From contig JARUPY010000594.1 of assembly GCA_029817715.1 (NCBI GenBank), forward strand, positions 1-64,000: a DNA stretch of 64,000 nt. Reading direction: 5' to 3'. Shown piece after piece: positions 29,890 to 40,709 of this stretch. The translations under genes and the position numbers were made by a program. Position 1 is the first letter of the stretch. Each line of letters begins with the position of its first letter. Under the pieces are notes generated by a model. That model saw only the letters and a list, made by a program, of their open reading frames with translations, was not told the DNA's origin and searched no databases. Origin of the DNA: Melastoma dodecandrum (lineage: Eukaryota > Streptophyta > Magnoliopsida > Myrtales > Melastomataceae).

Positions 29890-30400
29890 ACCCCCCGTGA
29901 CGCGGCTCTGGTCAGGCCCCGGCCAGAGGTCGGGTTGTAAGCACTGTTCTGAGCGGAACCCAGGTTCTCTCTTCGGACCAAGGTCACGTTTTACTCGCCG
30001 CGCCAACCTCCTCAGCGCAGGTAGAGAACGTTGTCGCTCCATGCATGTCTGAGTCGGTCCCAACTCAGAGCGGCGGCGAGCGACGGGAAGAAGCCGGTTT
30101 ATCCCGGAAGATTAGCGCTCCTAGTGCAGAGAAGCGGCACGCCGTAAAGACGTCGAAACTCTTCAAGCAGTGCATGGACCTTAGGGCTGTCATTTCGCGT
30201 GATTGCCTGCCCTCGCGAGGAAAACCACTCCACATGTGCCAACGGCGGGGGATACGAGCCTTTTCCAGTTCGGCCGAAGCGCTTTTGCTCCGAAAACCAT
30301 GTAAGGGTCCTGCCAACCCGGCTCGAATACATCGCTCGCGCTATCGGCCTTGCATATCTGCGCTACTGGGCGGTAGACCCCTCGCGACGCTTGAGTCAAT
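29890..30400 (-). CDS. possible Sua5/YrdC/YciO-like domain protein (weak)
   Basis: Upstream of the TrlF-like gene on the same strand are blocks that resemble the YrdC fold in order: ADSASDVFEPGWQDPYMVFG (like '..fWPGpLTlvl', about 30340-30285), VGTCGVVFLARAG (like 'GTvGVRvP', about 30240), VHALLEEFRRLYGVPLLCTR-SANLPG (like 'lGrPlvaTSANlSG', about 30180-30105), then a Thr/Ser-rich turn. YrdC-type proteins make threonylcarbamoyl-AMP or, in biosynthetic relatives, transfer carbamoyl groups. The match is by pattern only and needs two frame changes. Confidence 0.3.
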
Positions 30401-30513
30401 TCAGCCTAGACTAATTCCCGCAACACGGGGGATCAGCAAAAACTGAGCGGTGTCCCAGTGCGCGTTGCCGAGTTCTGCGTTCCCCTCGAGATAAACTAAC
30501 GGGCTCCCCGCTG

Positions 30514-31090
30514 CTACTTAATCCACTGCGCTAGTTTCTCCACGGAAGCGAGATTAGCCTGCCATCCCTCAAATGACATTGTCGGATCATGTTCTTCTAC
30601 GCGCAGAGGCCCGAGTAAACGCTCCAGTCGATGGCCCAAGATCCCGTCCGTACGGCGTGGTGCATTGCGGCCTGACCAATCGCACTGCCCCATCGTTCGG
30701 GACGGGCGGCACCCAAACGAGTTCCGGAGCCGCGGCTGCGGCGAAGGGCCGAGTTCCATAGTGATGTTCATGTCCGCAGCCCCCTCCCAGAACAAGCGGA
30801 TAACTCGTGCGCGCCTGCAGCCCGCGAGGACTTCGCCCGATCTCAGCGACAAGCTTGCGCGCAACCCAGGCTTGCAAGGTTAGCCAAAACGGTCTCCACG
30901 TTGGACTGAGAGCTATCGCCCCACTGCCTTGATTGATGACGCGAACCACGACCGGGCACGCGGGCGAACTCCTCACTGAAACGTCTCTTCGCATGACTTT
31001 CCCGAACGTGTCGATGAGTTTCAAACGGAAATGGACTCCAAAACTTCGTAAGCCATCGCCTTGCCAGGCACTGACAACTCGGCGTTCCAA
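30514..31090 (-). CDS. unidentified protein upstream of the TrlF operon
   Basis: The ATG at 31090 (MERRVVSAWQGDGLRSFGVH) leads through FRLKLIDTFGKVMRRDVSVR and WLTLQAWVARKLVAEIGRSP; after a frame change near 30780 the protein closes with DPTMSFEGWQANLASVEKLA-QWIK and TAG at 30514. Codon use is coding-like and about 190 residues result. Same strand and direction as the YrdC-like and TrlF-like genes, so probably one operon. No family recognised. Confidence 0.4.
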
Positions 31091-31173
31091 AGTTCAGCCT
31101 GAGTCGCGCCTGCACGCGGCAGTACATTTCAGAATGCCATCGCAACGGACTGAATAGAACGAACACTTGAGGT

Positions 31174-32001
31174 TCATAAGAGATCCGAGCGCATTGACTG
31201 CGATCGAGCGCCCGTCGACAAGATAGAAGTCGAGTCCCACACCCGTGCGTCCCAGATCAGATCAGCGGCAGCTCTCGTCGCTGGCGGGCGTGTGGCGACA
31301 ATGCGTAGGCGGCCCCGATATGCCCGCTCAATGAGGGTTAGCTGACGTACTCGCCCCGCACTGCGTGCGTGCCCTTGTAGGGCGTGACGAAGGTCCTCCC
31401 CCAAAAGGCCGTCCCGTTCTCGGTAGCGTGCGACCGCGCAGCACTGAATTCCGCGCTGTCCGTATGGCCACGACAGAAATGCGTGGCTCGAGTGTCGAAA
31501 CTCTTGTCCGGTTAACTGGCGGTCGACCTGAATTGAACCACCCGTACACCCTCACGACCGGCCCGGTTGCGTCTACACCCAAAGCGCTTTAGAACGCGTG
31601 GAACTTCGTTAATGGATTGCCAGCTGCTGTAGCGTGCCCGTTAGGGGTCAAGCTTCTCAAACGCTCCCACTGCTCGTTGTAAGCGGCCTTCATGGATGTG
31701 GTCAAACCGCGACGTCATTAAGTCAGTTTCAGGCCGATAAGTGTTAGTCATCCACATCACCTGTTGATTTAGAACGCCGGCCGTCAAGATCAAGGTAATA
31801 GTTGCAATCGGGTGCAAACGCATCCGAGTCGGACAGGCAACTGGAAAGTCCGGCGTCAATGGATACTACCGCGGAACAGACCGCAAAAGTTGTGTCGCCG
31901 CGAGGCGTGAATAATCCGGCCTGAAGATTTGCCCGGCGTCGACGTAACAACTGAAGTAAGTCTTCTCGTGACGATAACGCCATGTGTATGGATCGTCCCA
32001 A
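31174..32001 (-). CDS. one or two unidentified minus-strand ORFs
   Basis: Readable segments are ALSSREDLLQLLRRRRANLQ and FAVCSAVVSIDAGLSS (31980-31850), RPETDLMTSRFDHIHEGRLQ with RAVGAFEKLDP and a stop at 31641, and a second piece LTLIERAYRGRLRIVATRPP (31340-31280)-ADLIWDARV ending at 31174. Hydrophilic, helical, no recognised domain. The plus strand at 31365-31592 is also open, so the lower part is doubtful. Confidence 0.25.
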
Positions 32002-32049
32002 TCAACGTCAAGCATTACGGTCACCTGCGTGAGCTCGGTTGGCGCACAT

Positions 32050-33640
32050 GTCTCTAACCTCGCGCATGCGCCCGACCGTTTGCACTGTCGATGTCAAAGT
32101 CGAATTAACCCCGAATGTGTCAGCCGCCATACGCCGAATGTACGATCTCGGGGACCCAGGCTGTATGGGCCAACATAGCAGAGCGGCGAATCCGACTACT
32201 TGCTGTGCGATACGTCCTATTCGTGTTGAGTGCGTGACGGTCGGTGAGTAGTTTAGTCACCCGTGAAAAGCTCGACTCATAGGAATCTCAATGGGGCGAA
32301 ACCGATCGCTCGAGCGTATCGGTGGCTCTGGCGGCCCGTCGGACTCCAGATACTTCGTTCTACAGCGTCCCTCGCGAACCCCGCCCTGAGCTCTCGCTCG
32401 TCTGTGAATCCCCGTCATAGGCTCCGCCTGTTGGGGCGAGGAACAATAGGCGGTAGCCAATTGATGGTATCGCGGAGCCACGGCGGGAACGTCGAGCGTC
32501 CCTCCACCAGAAAGTGGTGATCGAGGAGAATATTTCCTCGACGTTGTCAAGGTGGTCGTATCTCGGTCGGACCGCCAAGTGCCTCGAGGGGGACGCGAAC
32601 CCGTAGGCCCGCGAGCGACGGCCGTGAAAAAAAAGCCTCGGACCCGAGGACCTTTGGCGTATATTGCCGGGCTCCAGTTTGACGTCACCGTGGCTCCTTA
32701 TCGGTTCCCGCCGGACGAGTACGGTGCAGGCATAGAGGTGCTACTGTGGTGCTTAGGGGGATAGCCTGCATAACTGGCTGGTCGCCGAAACCCCACCCGG
32801 CAGGCAGAAACCGCCCGCGGTCGCTAATCATTGAATCGCGCCCGTCATCGCTCCGATGACTACTAAGCGCGTCTTCGCTTGGGAAATCGGGCCATTAAGA
32901 GCCGCGACCCGCAGATCAATAGGGCGAGGATAAGTTACTGCGCGGGCCGCGAACGGAGCCCGATTCAGTGTCGACGGCGGAGGATCGCGCCAAGCCCCCG
33001 TTCTGATGGGAACTTCTCGGCCCTGGGTTCGTGAACCCCCGGTCGGCGACTTCCCAGCGATGTTCGGGTGCAAGCAAAGCAGAGCCCCCAAATGCAGCGA
33101 CGACTCCTCGAAGTCCCGAATCGTTTGCAACAGCGTCCAGCACCGCGGCTAAACGCAGTCTGTACCTTTCTCAAAGCGAATCCGCGGCAGCCAGAGCGGC
33201 GACTGCGTCCGTGGCGGGCTTCGGCATTGGCCCGACGCGGCTCGTTTATTCTCCAGAGTCGCCTGCAGACGGAACGCAATTTCGAAGTTGCGCTCGGACC
33301 ACTTTCGGCGGCGGGCTCGGAAAGCGGAATGTCGTAACGTGGGAAGTAACGGAGTCGCAGCGGGACCCAGTGTCAGGATTGCTTCAGGTAAGCGTTGTTC
33401 GCTTACATCTTCGATCGTTATCGGTGTCCATATTTCCCCGCACATTCGAGCGAAGGTAGCAACGTTTGGCCCGTCTCCCCTCGACGGCGTTCTGATCGGG
33501 TCATCTCGCGAAATCCGCGGTGGAGCTTAGGGCTGCTCCCGCGTTAGCGCTGTGCCGACCTAGGAGTAGGGCGTAAAATGATTGCGGCGACGAGGCTGAC
33601 GGCCACAGATGATAAGCCAAGTGCCGTTTCTGGATCGACT
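32050..33640. other. no gene resolved apart from the terminator
   Basis: Several 80-140 codon frames exist on both strands at 32257-32688 and 32965-33459. None shows recognisable motifs or convincing codon use. Confidence 0.3.
32627..32649 (-). terminator. rho-independent terminator, leftward
   Basis: On the minus strand CCTCGG-GT-CCGAGG (32649-32636) is followed after one base by eight T (A8 at 32627-32634 on the plus strand). It marks the end of a leftward transcript coming from the right, probably the RiPP region. Confidence 0.75.
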
Positions 33641-33651
33641 CCAAAATACTG

Positions 33652-34850
33652 CTAGCAGCCCTGCAGATGGTCACCGCGAACGCTTTTGAGAACTACCAGA
33701 CGGTAGGAGCCCAGTGCCGTCCCGAGCTTACCATGCCGCGACTTAGAAACTAACTTGACGAAAAGTGCTTCACCACGACGGCCCCCAGAGTAATTCGCCG
33801 ATGAAATATCGGGACTCATGCCATCAAAAAGAACGCCGGCAGCCGGCAGGACGGGTAATAGAAGATGCAAAATATGGAATAGCGAGAAGCAGTGTGACCT
33901 GCCACGCACCGAATTTTCGCTCGTCCCACCGCCGTGCAATATCCGGGACACGCGAACTTGTAGAGCGATAACAATAATCGGATTGAGCGGCCACGAGTAT
34001 AACCCCACAATGGCGCAGGCAGGTTCGAATGTCTGTGTTGCAGAGATGGGCAACAATACTTCGAACGAGAAAAAGTAGCACACAAGACCCAGGCCGCTGG
34101 CAATGAGTGATACCGATCATTGCTATTGCGCCTGCCATTCGCCGTTGAATGTGCGTCTGCGGTATTTGGAAATCAACAGTGCCATGCCCAACAGCTGGCC
34201 GCTGGGCTTGGCGTTGTCCGTACTCGCCACGGGCGAGGAGTCCCGTCAGCACATAGACCAAATACGGATGCGCCGGCAGAACCAAGAAAGACCGCTCGCC
34301 AGCCCACTGAAGAGAGGTTGCCCCCCGCTAGTCCAGGCCCCAGGATGAAGTCCCGCGTTTTTGCGTCAACGGGCGGAGGGCACCGAACGCCGCCTGCCTC
34401 GACGTTTCCCGAAAGGTACCGAAGCCCGACCGCCTGCTCCACCAGCCGCACGACTCGCTCATCGTGATCAGACCGACTGGCTAGAGCGGTGGCGGTGACA
34501 GATTCGCGCTACCGTGGCCCAGCAGAAGGCAAGCACAGAGGGCTGCCGAGTCGAAGGCCTAGAAGCAACTGCGGTCGGCGTTGTTCGGTCGATCGCCAGA
34601 CCGCTGCTAGGTATCCAGCCGCAGCGGACGTCACCGCCGATAACGCCCAGTGTCGCACCAATCGCCCGTAAACGGGAGGTGCACCACCGTGAGTATCCAA
34701 AGCGTCAGGAACGCGTACGCCGATGAAACTCGCAACACCTCCAAACAGGCCAACAAGCAACAGCCGCGGATTGTTGGCCAGACAGGCTAATTCCGACGAG
34801 TCGCCGCACAATTCCCTGGAGAGCGGTGCTGGACGAGTTTAGGGTATGTC
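33652..34850 (-). CDS. probable multi-TM membrane protein(s) of the RiPP locus (heavily frameshifted)
   Basis: Minus-strand hydrophobic stretches follow one another after the E1-like gene: PRLLLVGLFGGVASFIGVRV and HWALSAVTSAAAGYLAAVW (34750-34560), HPYLVYVLTGLLARG (34290-34250), VCYFFSFEVLLPISATQTF (34085-34025), CAIVGLYSWPLNPIIVIAL (34010-33955), and LLLPVLPAAGVLFDGMSP (about 33860). This looks like a polytopic permease or membrane protease. Which type cannot be said. Position behind the maturation genes suggests export or immunity. Confidence 0.4.
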
Positions 34851-34889
34851 TCAACCGACATCAAGAAAGCCGAGGCCGCGAATTAGTGG

Positions 34890-36080
34890 CAGCGTGCATT
34901 TGGCGCATGCGAGGGGAGTCGGTACCGCATTCGGGGCATTCTGGGTCACGTGCAACTGGTGTGAAGCGCCCTTTCACTTAATGCGTCAACGTGCGAGACT
35001 GGAGCATCCCGTCCAGGGTGGCGGCTCGGTCAATCGCCGATAGATAACCGGACGGTCTCCCACAGAGCGTAGGCGGTCATTACAGTGTGGACCAGCGGGG
35101 GGTCCCAGCGCGGGCTGTACCTTGTCCCGGACAATTGCCGGATTGTGGTCCACAAGCCAGCCGAATCGACGCCCTCCCGGCGAACACAAAGTAGAAACAG
35201 GCCGTCTCGAATGGCACTGTGATCGGGACTAATCAGGCCGCCGAAGTTGAGAGACGGGGTTACGGTTGTCGAGGCAGGCCCGCGAAGATCGCCAGCGCGG
35301 TTGCCTGCGTGTGTCCTCAGCGACGGTAGGCGAAAGGGTTTTCAGGAACGAGAATCGACGTCGTCGAGAAGGTCGATAAGGTCGCCCGGGGCCGGAGATC
35401 CATCGCTGATGACGACTCGATGCGGACGCGCGGGTCGACGCCTAAGCTAGTCTGTCTCGAGCGGCCTCTACCTTTGGAAACCCCAATATGCTTCGCGCGA
35501 GTAGAGGACGCCTGCCGCGGGAGGTTGCTCAATTCCGACAGAAGTCATTGTCTACCAGGATGAGACGGCGTATTCCGAGCCGGGCCGCACCCCTAGCGCC
35601 GCCCAAGACCCGAATGCCACCAACGCCAACTAGGAGGACGGAAAGATATCCTGAAGGGTCGCGTTGAAGTCCCGTCCTGTGCGGTCGTCGGTTTCGAACA
35701 TATCGAGATATCGGGTCTGTCGGTCGTCACAGGGCATCGTGGTCGCCGTCCAAGGGGATGGAACGAAAACCGCGTGCTGTCGTTGACTATGAGCGCACCA
35801 GCCTGAATAAGCGTGTCCATCATCAGCCCCGCCTCGCCCACACGGAGCAGCCAATGATGCCAGCGGCGACCTGCGCCGCGGACTCAGCCGGCACTCCTTT
35901 GTGGAGCGCTGAGACGAGGGCGCGAGCTGTATTCGCGTCAGCGAGCTTGAATGCGAAACGTCGATTGTAGACGGCCGATACAAGTTCCGGACTTCGCTCG
36001 GTGAAGCGCAGTGTCCAGCTGCGCTGCAGGCGGAGGCTGGATTCGGCGCTATTCACTTTGAACCCTTCCTCGAGCATCTG
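34890..36080 (-). CDS. E1-like (ThiF-type) partner protein of an azole-forming RiPP pathway
   Basis: The start is near ATG 36077 (MLEEGFKVNSAESSLRLQRS). The N-terminal part (RFAFKLADANTARALVSALH-KG, AQVAAGIIGCS, LMMDTLIQAGALI; 36000-35790) has the look of a RiPP recognition winged helix. The Rossmann core is clear: LVGVGGIGSWAALG (about 35640-35600), RRLILVDNDFVELSNLPRQ (about 35575-35515), LYSRE, IGVSKxEAARDRLRxVDPRV (about 35480-35420). A Zn-type Cys set ends it: ECPECGTDS (34945-34920) and CAKC (about 34900). E1-like proteins of this kind adenylate or present the precursor peptide in thiazole/oxazole (TOMM) pathways. Several frame changes. The YcaO partner was not found. Confidence 0.7.
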
Positions 36081-36084
36081 ATGG

Positions 36085-36957
36085 CCACGGTGAGATCGAT
36101 GTCCCAATGTAAATGTATAAATCGAACATTGCTGAGGACTGCGGAGACCGAGAAGATCCCCCAGGACCGAGTCCTTGTGGGAGGGCGTGGTCAGGCCCGC
36201 TGAGGCCCAGGCGCCCGAGTGCGAGCACGAGATACTGCATCTCGATCACAGCGGCCAGATAGACCTCGCGAAGGAGGTTGTCATCCGTGCCGTCAGCTGC
36301 AAGCAGATCGTTCCAGTCGGCAACGAGCGCGAGTGTCGCGACGGCCCCGACGGGTGACTGGCATGCCGAAGAACACGCTCTCCATGGTGTCGTTGAACTG
36401 CCCCGCCACATTCGGGACGAGCTTGCCGTCGTCGATTCTGTATGAGCCAGGATTCAGGACCGTCGACGCGATACGCAAGCAAGTGCAGGGCCCGCGGCGG
36501 CGACTGCCGAGCGGTCTCCTGACGTGTTCCTGGTTGAGAGAGCGCATTGAGGAGTGCCGCAGCGTCCGCCGCGGCGCCGGAGAATGCACGACCCGTTCGG
36601 ACGATCGGCGAGTTCGCGATAGGTCCGCTCGAGATCGGAAGGGGGCGAGCTGGTGGTAACAGCGGTGGCGCGCCACGCACTCGCTCAGCACGGTCACGCG
36701 ACGACACCGCCGCTCGTGCCGCGTGATAGGCCTCAAGGCTCGGATGCCAGCGGCGCTCCCACCAATGGCGAACGGCGGCCGTTCTGCCGTCGCTTCCACC
36801 GCGTCCTTCTCATCGAGAGGCGAGCGGTCCGTGGCAATGATCGTTAGGGCGTCCCTGAGTGCTTGGTCCGGGGTGTCGTCAGGCGCACGGCTATCCGGGG
36901 GAGCCGGGGCCATGAGGCTGGCAGGGCAGGGACGACATCGGTCAACGTGTCGCTCAT
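36085..36957 (-). CDS. SagB/ThcOx-like nitroreductase-fold protein 2
   Basis: The ATG at 36957 (MSDTLTDVVPALPASWPRLP) overlaps the stop of the upstream SagB-like gene as ATGA. The C-terminal half is readable: ALHLLAYRVDG then LNPGSYRIDDGKLVPNVAGQ (about 36450-36400), FFGMPVTPVGAVATLALVAD (36375-36315), NLLREVYLAAVIEMQYLVLA-LGRLGLSG (36285-36200) and DLLGLRSPQQCSIYTFTLG near the end. This is the order of the ThcOx/SagB domain: L.PG.Y.y, the 'a.vl..tad' strand, and the helix '..l.aa...qnl.Laa..lGLgg'. These FMN enzymes oxidise azolines to azoles. The N-terminal half is not recognised. Confidence 0.65.
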
Positions 36958-37744
36958 GCCGATGCGCTTCCGGAGATAACCACGTGTTCCATATAGCCCT
37001 CTTCGTATCCGGAAATTTGTAGGTGACGCTCGATCTCTTCAGCGTCTCCGTCGAGGAATACCTGCGTTGCGCGGGCCTCCGCCGAGGCTGAATTTCCAGA
37101 TTCGCGATTATGTGACCGATGTCCATATGCACTGAGCGATACGTCAGCGGCTCGCGGTAGCGGTACATATTGCGTTCAAAGTGACAAGTCAGGATCACTA
37201 CGGCTTCAGCGGAGCGCAGGTCGACCTTGTGGGCAAGGTCATCGTCTGGTTCCTGCATGTATTCCAGGTATCCGGCGCCGAAATTGACGTGGTACAGACC
37301 AGGCTGTGCTCCGTCCACTGGCGCGGAGAAGTAGACGTACGCTTCGGCGGGGTGCCTTGAGCCCCCGGACGGCGCCGTGCTGAGCAGCAATGGTTTGCCG
37401 GCCCGGCGCTTCAAAGGAATTGATCCCGTCGCGACAAGTGAGGCCGCCAACACCCGCCACAAAGGTGAGCGCGCAGCCTCTGAAAGCTCGCTGGCCGAGG
37501 CAAGCGACGATTCCGTGGTGGGTTCTGGTTCGAGTCCCCACAAGTCTCTAACGTGCGGCAAGGAAACTAATGCGCCCGTCGTCCGGGAGAGGTAACGCAA
37601 AGTGTCGGGTTCGTCCTCCCCGTACTTCTTCATCGCTTCGACGTCTTCTCGGAAGCCGTCCGGCTGCTTGCGCGTAGTCGATGCCGGGATAGTCCCAGCA
37701 GGTTGCCTGGTAGATACCGGAGACCGGCGCATTGTGAGTTGCAA
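36954..37744 (-). CDS. SagB-type dehydrogenase (FMN nitroreductase fold) 1
   Basis: The frame from 37744 is open for over 200 meaningful codons. It reads DTLRYLSRTTGALVSLPHVR, RSPLWRVLAASLVATGSIPL, then the FMN-site motif TAPSGGSRHPAEAYVYFSAP (about residues 123-142), VDGAQPGLYHVNFG, and after DLRSAEAVVILTCHFERNMY the helix YRSVHMDIGHIIANLEI; one frame change near 37085 gives EEIERHLQISGYEEGYMEHV and a stop at 36954. SPSGGaRHP.E and PGLYHY are signatures of SagB/ThcOx dehydrogenases, which turn azolines into azoles in TOMM, thiopeptide and cyanobactin pathways. The true start may be upstream of 37744. Confidence 0.8.
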
Positions 37745-37759
37745 AACAAGCGTCAGGAT

Positions 37760-40180
37760 GTTTCAGTCGACATCAGAGGTCCGCGACCTCGTGGCGGATT
37801 CCCCCACGTCCTCGCCTGATAACGAGCCCCTACGCGGCGTCCAAACGCGCCTATGCGATCTCCCCTCGCCGACCGGCCTGCGTGGAAGGGTCAAGGCGCG
37901 GTCGAATTGAAGTCGAGCTGGTCCGATTTCGATTCCCGCCATGGCCAGACGGGCAATGGCATGCGCCTGTCTTGCTTGCAAACTGCGAATTGACGTCGAT
38001 GATGTGAAAATAGGTCCTCTAGAAGCCAGCGGCTTCCTGAACGCCTGCGACGCGTGGCCTTAGAATGAGCGGGACATTTGCTTTGGTGCGGAGGGTCATT
38101 GGTCGCTCTTTCCTACGACCAAGGGCGTGGCGGACCATGCTCGGCCCGCCACCGCTCCTCTCTGATTCGGTAGCGTATCAGCAGTTCCGACTGGAGGAGA
38201 ACGAAACACTGAACGCCTCGACCTCCCTCGATGATCGGCGTGTGCGTTCTGAGCCGACTGACGAAATGGTCTCCATATTGATCTCTCCGCTCTTCTGGTG
38301 ATGAAGTCGAAGTCGTCGGCCGGCGTTCAACCCGGCAGCGAAACTCGCGACGTTTGGACGGTACGCGGGGCGTCACGCGCTTGTGCGGGTCGAGTTGGGT
38401 CGGAGCCGCGAGTGGTTCGAAGGATGTACGAACCGGACCATACGCTCTGCCTGCCGTTCGGTACTGCGCCTCAATCCGCAGCTCTACGGAGATCGTTCAG
38501 GTCGTAGATCGGACCTTCGTGCTCCTCCGTCAGGTGACGAAGCCGTTTTGTCTGCGGTAGAAAGATGCATTGCGCGCGTCCATTTGCCGCCGGCGCGACC
38601 CAGAGGCTTGTCGGACAGGGGGATCATCGAGCGCATCGAGGAGCAATCTGTCCAGCGCCGGACCCGTAGAAGTTCTCGAGCAGGTAGATCCATGTACAGC
38701 TCGCCGCCGCCTCGTGAAGGTTCTCCGTACTCGCTCGCTGCGCCAGCCAGCAGGCCGAAGCCTAACGACGGTCCCTAGTCTTCCGCTCTGCAAGCCACGA
38801 CCATACCTTGGCTGGCCGGGTCGGAACTTTTGAGGAGCAGCGGCGCACCACATGGATCGCCGCTGCGTCAGCGCGTTCGTCGTCACGACAGCGCTTGCCG
38901 GAAATGGTTACTGTTCCATAGGCTTGCTTTCCAGCCATTCAACGTGGACACCATGGCGATCTGATCGGTTGTCGCCCGCCGCGCCGGCCTCTCGCGCGGA
39001 CCGATAGCGGAACTCGCTTTTTCCTGTCTAATGGTGGCTTCATCGTTTTCACTCTGCCTCAACTCTGATGGGGATACGCACTCGGTCGCATTGGAGGGCG
39101 GAGATGCCAGGCAGCCGTGCCAAGCCCTGGAGCAGAGAGCGCATTGCCGCCCCATTTGCGCCAATCGCCTGCGCTCTCCCGAGTACAACGCTCCGAGAAG
39201 CGCTACTCTTACATTGCGGGCGAGCTGTGTCGAAACCGCCACCCAGTTCGTCGCGCCCCTTCAGTGGTCCGGAGACGGTTCGAAGCACTCTGTCACCTTC
39301 AAAAGAGGAAGCAACGAGGTTCGCGACCCTACCGAAATCAATCGAGTAAGCCGAGCCTCGCTAGCAATTGGTATACGGCCATTCGAGTTGCGTCGAGACT
39401 GCCCCGGAGCCTTCGCGAAAACGTGTAAGCGATATGCCGCTTCAACGGTTCGCCTCGCTGATCGACACAGGCTTGAATAACGCAACTTCGCGGTTGGATA
39501 TGCGGCTCCCTGCTAACGAGTCGAAGTTACCATCGAGTTCCCGCTGCGTTCAGAAGAGCCTGCTCTGCCCTCCGCTGCAATGGTCCGGAACCGTTGGGCC
39601 TGTGAGGATGGCTTCGCGCACGCGGATCCGACAAGAATTCGACCGGTCCGACCGGACTTACTCACGAAGTCCGATGCGCCAGCATTGGAGAAGTTGCCGG
39701 CGCATAGATATGCAATCGTCCCTAGAATACAACCGTTAGAATAACGATCGTCACCCCCGGGGCAACACAAACTCGTACACAACGGCGCGGGATCGTCTGC
39801 TCTGCTGGATCGCACGCCGAGCTCGGCGTCACCGAGAATGAGCGGGTCGTCGGGGCGAAACGGGACTGGGCTGAGAGTTATGCCATTAGTCCGCGCTGGT
39901 GGCGCCCATTAGCGACGATTGTTGAATAAACGGAGGACGCGAAGCAGCGCATCAAAGAGGCCTTGGCGGAACAAGCTCGTTGGTCCGTCAATACAGGACA
40001 AGAGTGGGGCTGGGCCGGATAAGGGAGGCCTCACATCGCCAACCGTAAGGCAACCAGCAAGTTGTGCCGTAGGTTAAAGCCCGGAACGGATCACTCGAGC
40101 TCCGCGCCGATCGACTGCGGCCGCGCTCACGGCAGATAAGGAGACCCATCCGTGATATAATGGGCCGCGGCAGGGTTCGT
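37760..40180. other. unresolved, probably leftward coding of the RiPP locus
   Basis: Minus-strand pieces with coding character: RTKANVPLILRPRVAGVQEA (about 38080-38030), GGRGVQCFVLLQSELLIRYR (about 38220-38160), LYMDLLENFYGSGAGQIAP then PQTKRLRHLTEEHEGPIYDL (38690-38490), RVALLGALYSGERRRLAQ (about 39210). None could be tied to a family, and no YcaO signature was seen. Plus-strand frames at 39031-39480 are equally open. 39740-40180 shows nothing. Confidence 0.25.
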
Positions 40181-40191
40181 AGCCCTGGCCG

Positions 40192-40702
40192 TTATCCCGC
40201 TAATTGCGAACCGGTGAGTGAAGTTGGCTTCCAGTTTTGAAATCCCTTATCGTGACATTTGTGGCGTGAGGCGTGCTTGATTCGCATTTGAGCAGCAAAC
40301 CTCCCTAATAATGAGGAAAAAGATTCCTCCTGACGCATCTGAGAGAAAGAATGTCGGATAGTGCCCGCCACTGCTGTGATCAAGAATTCGCCGGTGGGGG
40401 CATCGGCCCGAGGTTGCCAACGAAGCCGGCCAGTGTCTTCGTCGAGTCTCTGGTCGACCAACGTGCTCACGCAGTGTTAAGGGCAACGGCGCGCACTTCC
40501 GTGAGTGCTTTCGCTCAAATATGAGTCTGATTTCCGCAGTTGGGACGTTTTCATATTGCAGGCGCTGTAGGGGCTGAAACGGCGATCGACTGAGCTGTGC
40601 CGATCGTGCAACTGTGCCGCGAACTGCTCGCCGCTCCTGCTGATGAACGCTGTGCAACCGAGAAAGTAATTGATCCACATAGCCTGTCGCTGCGGACAGC
40701 AC
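40192..40702 (-). CDS. unidentified minus-strand protein
   Basis: Two overlapping frames join near 40470: YVDQLLSRLHSVHQQERRAV and ENVPTAEIRLIFERKHSRK, then STLVDQRLDEDTGRLRWQPR, DAPTGEFLITAVAGTIRHSF and SSLLGRFAAQMR, stop at 40192. Hydrophilic and coding-like; about 165 residues. No family recognised. Confidence 0.35.
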
Positions 40703-40709
40703 TAGCTGT

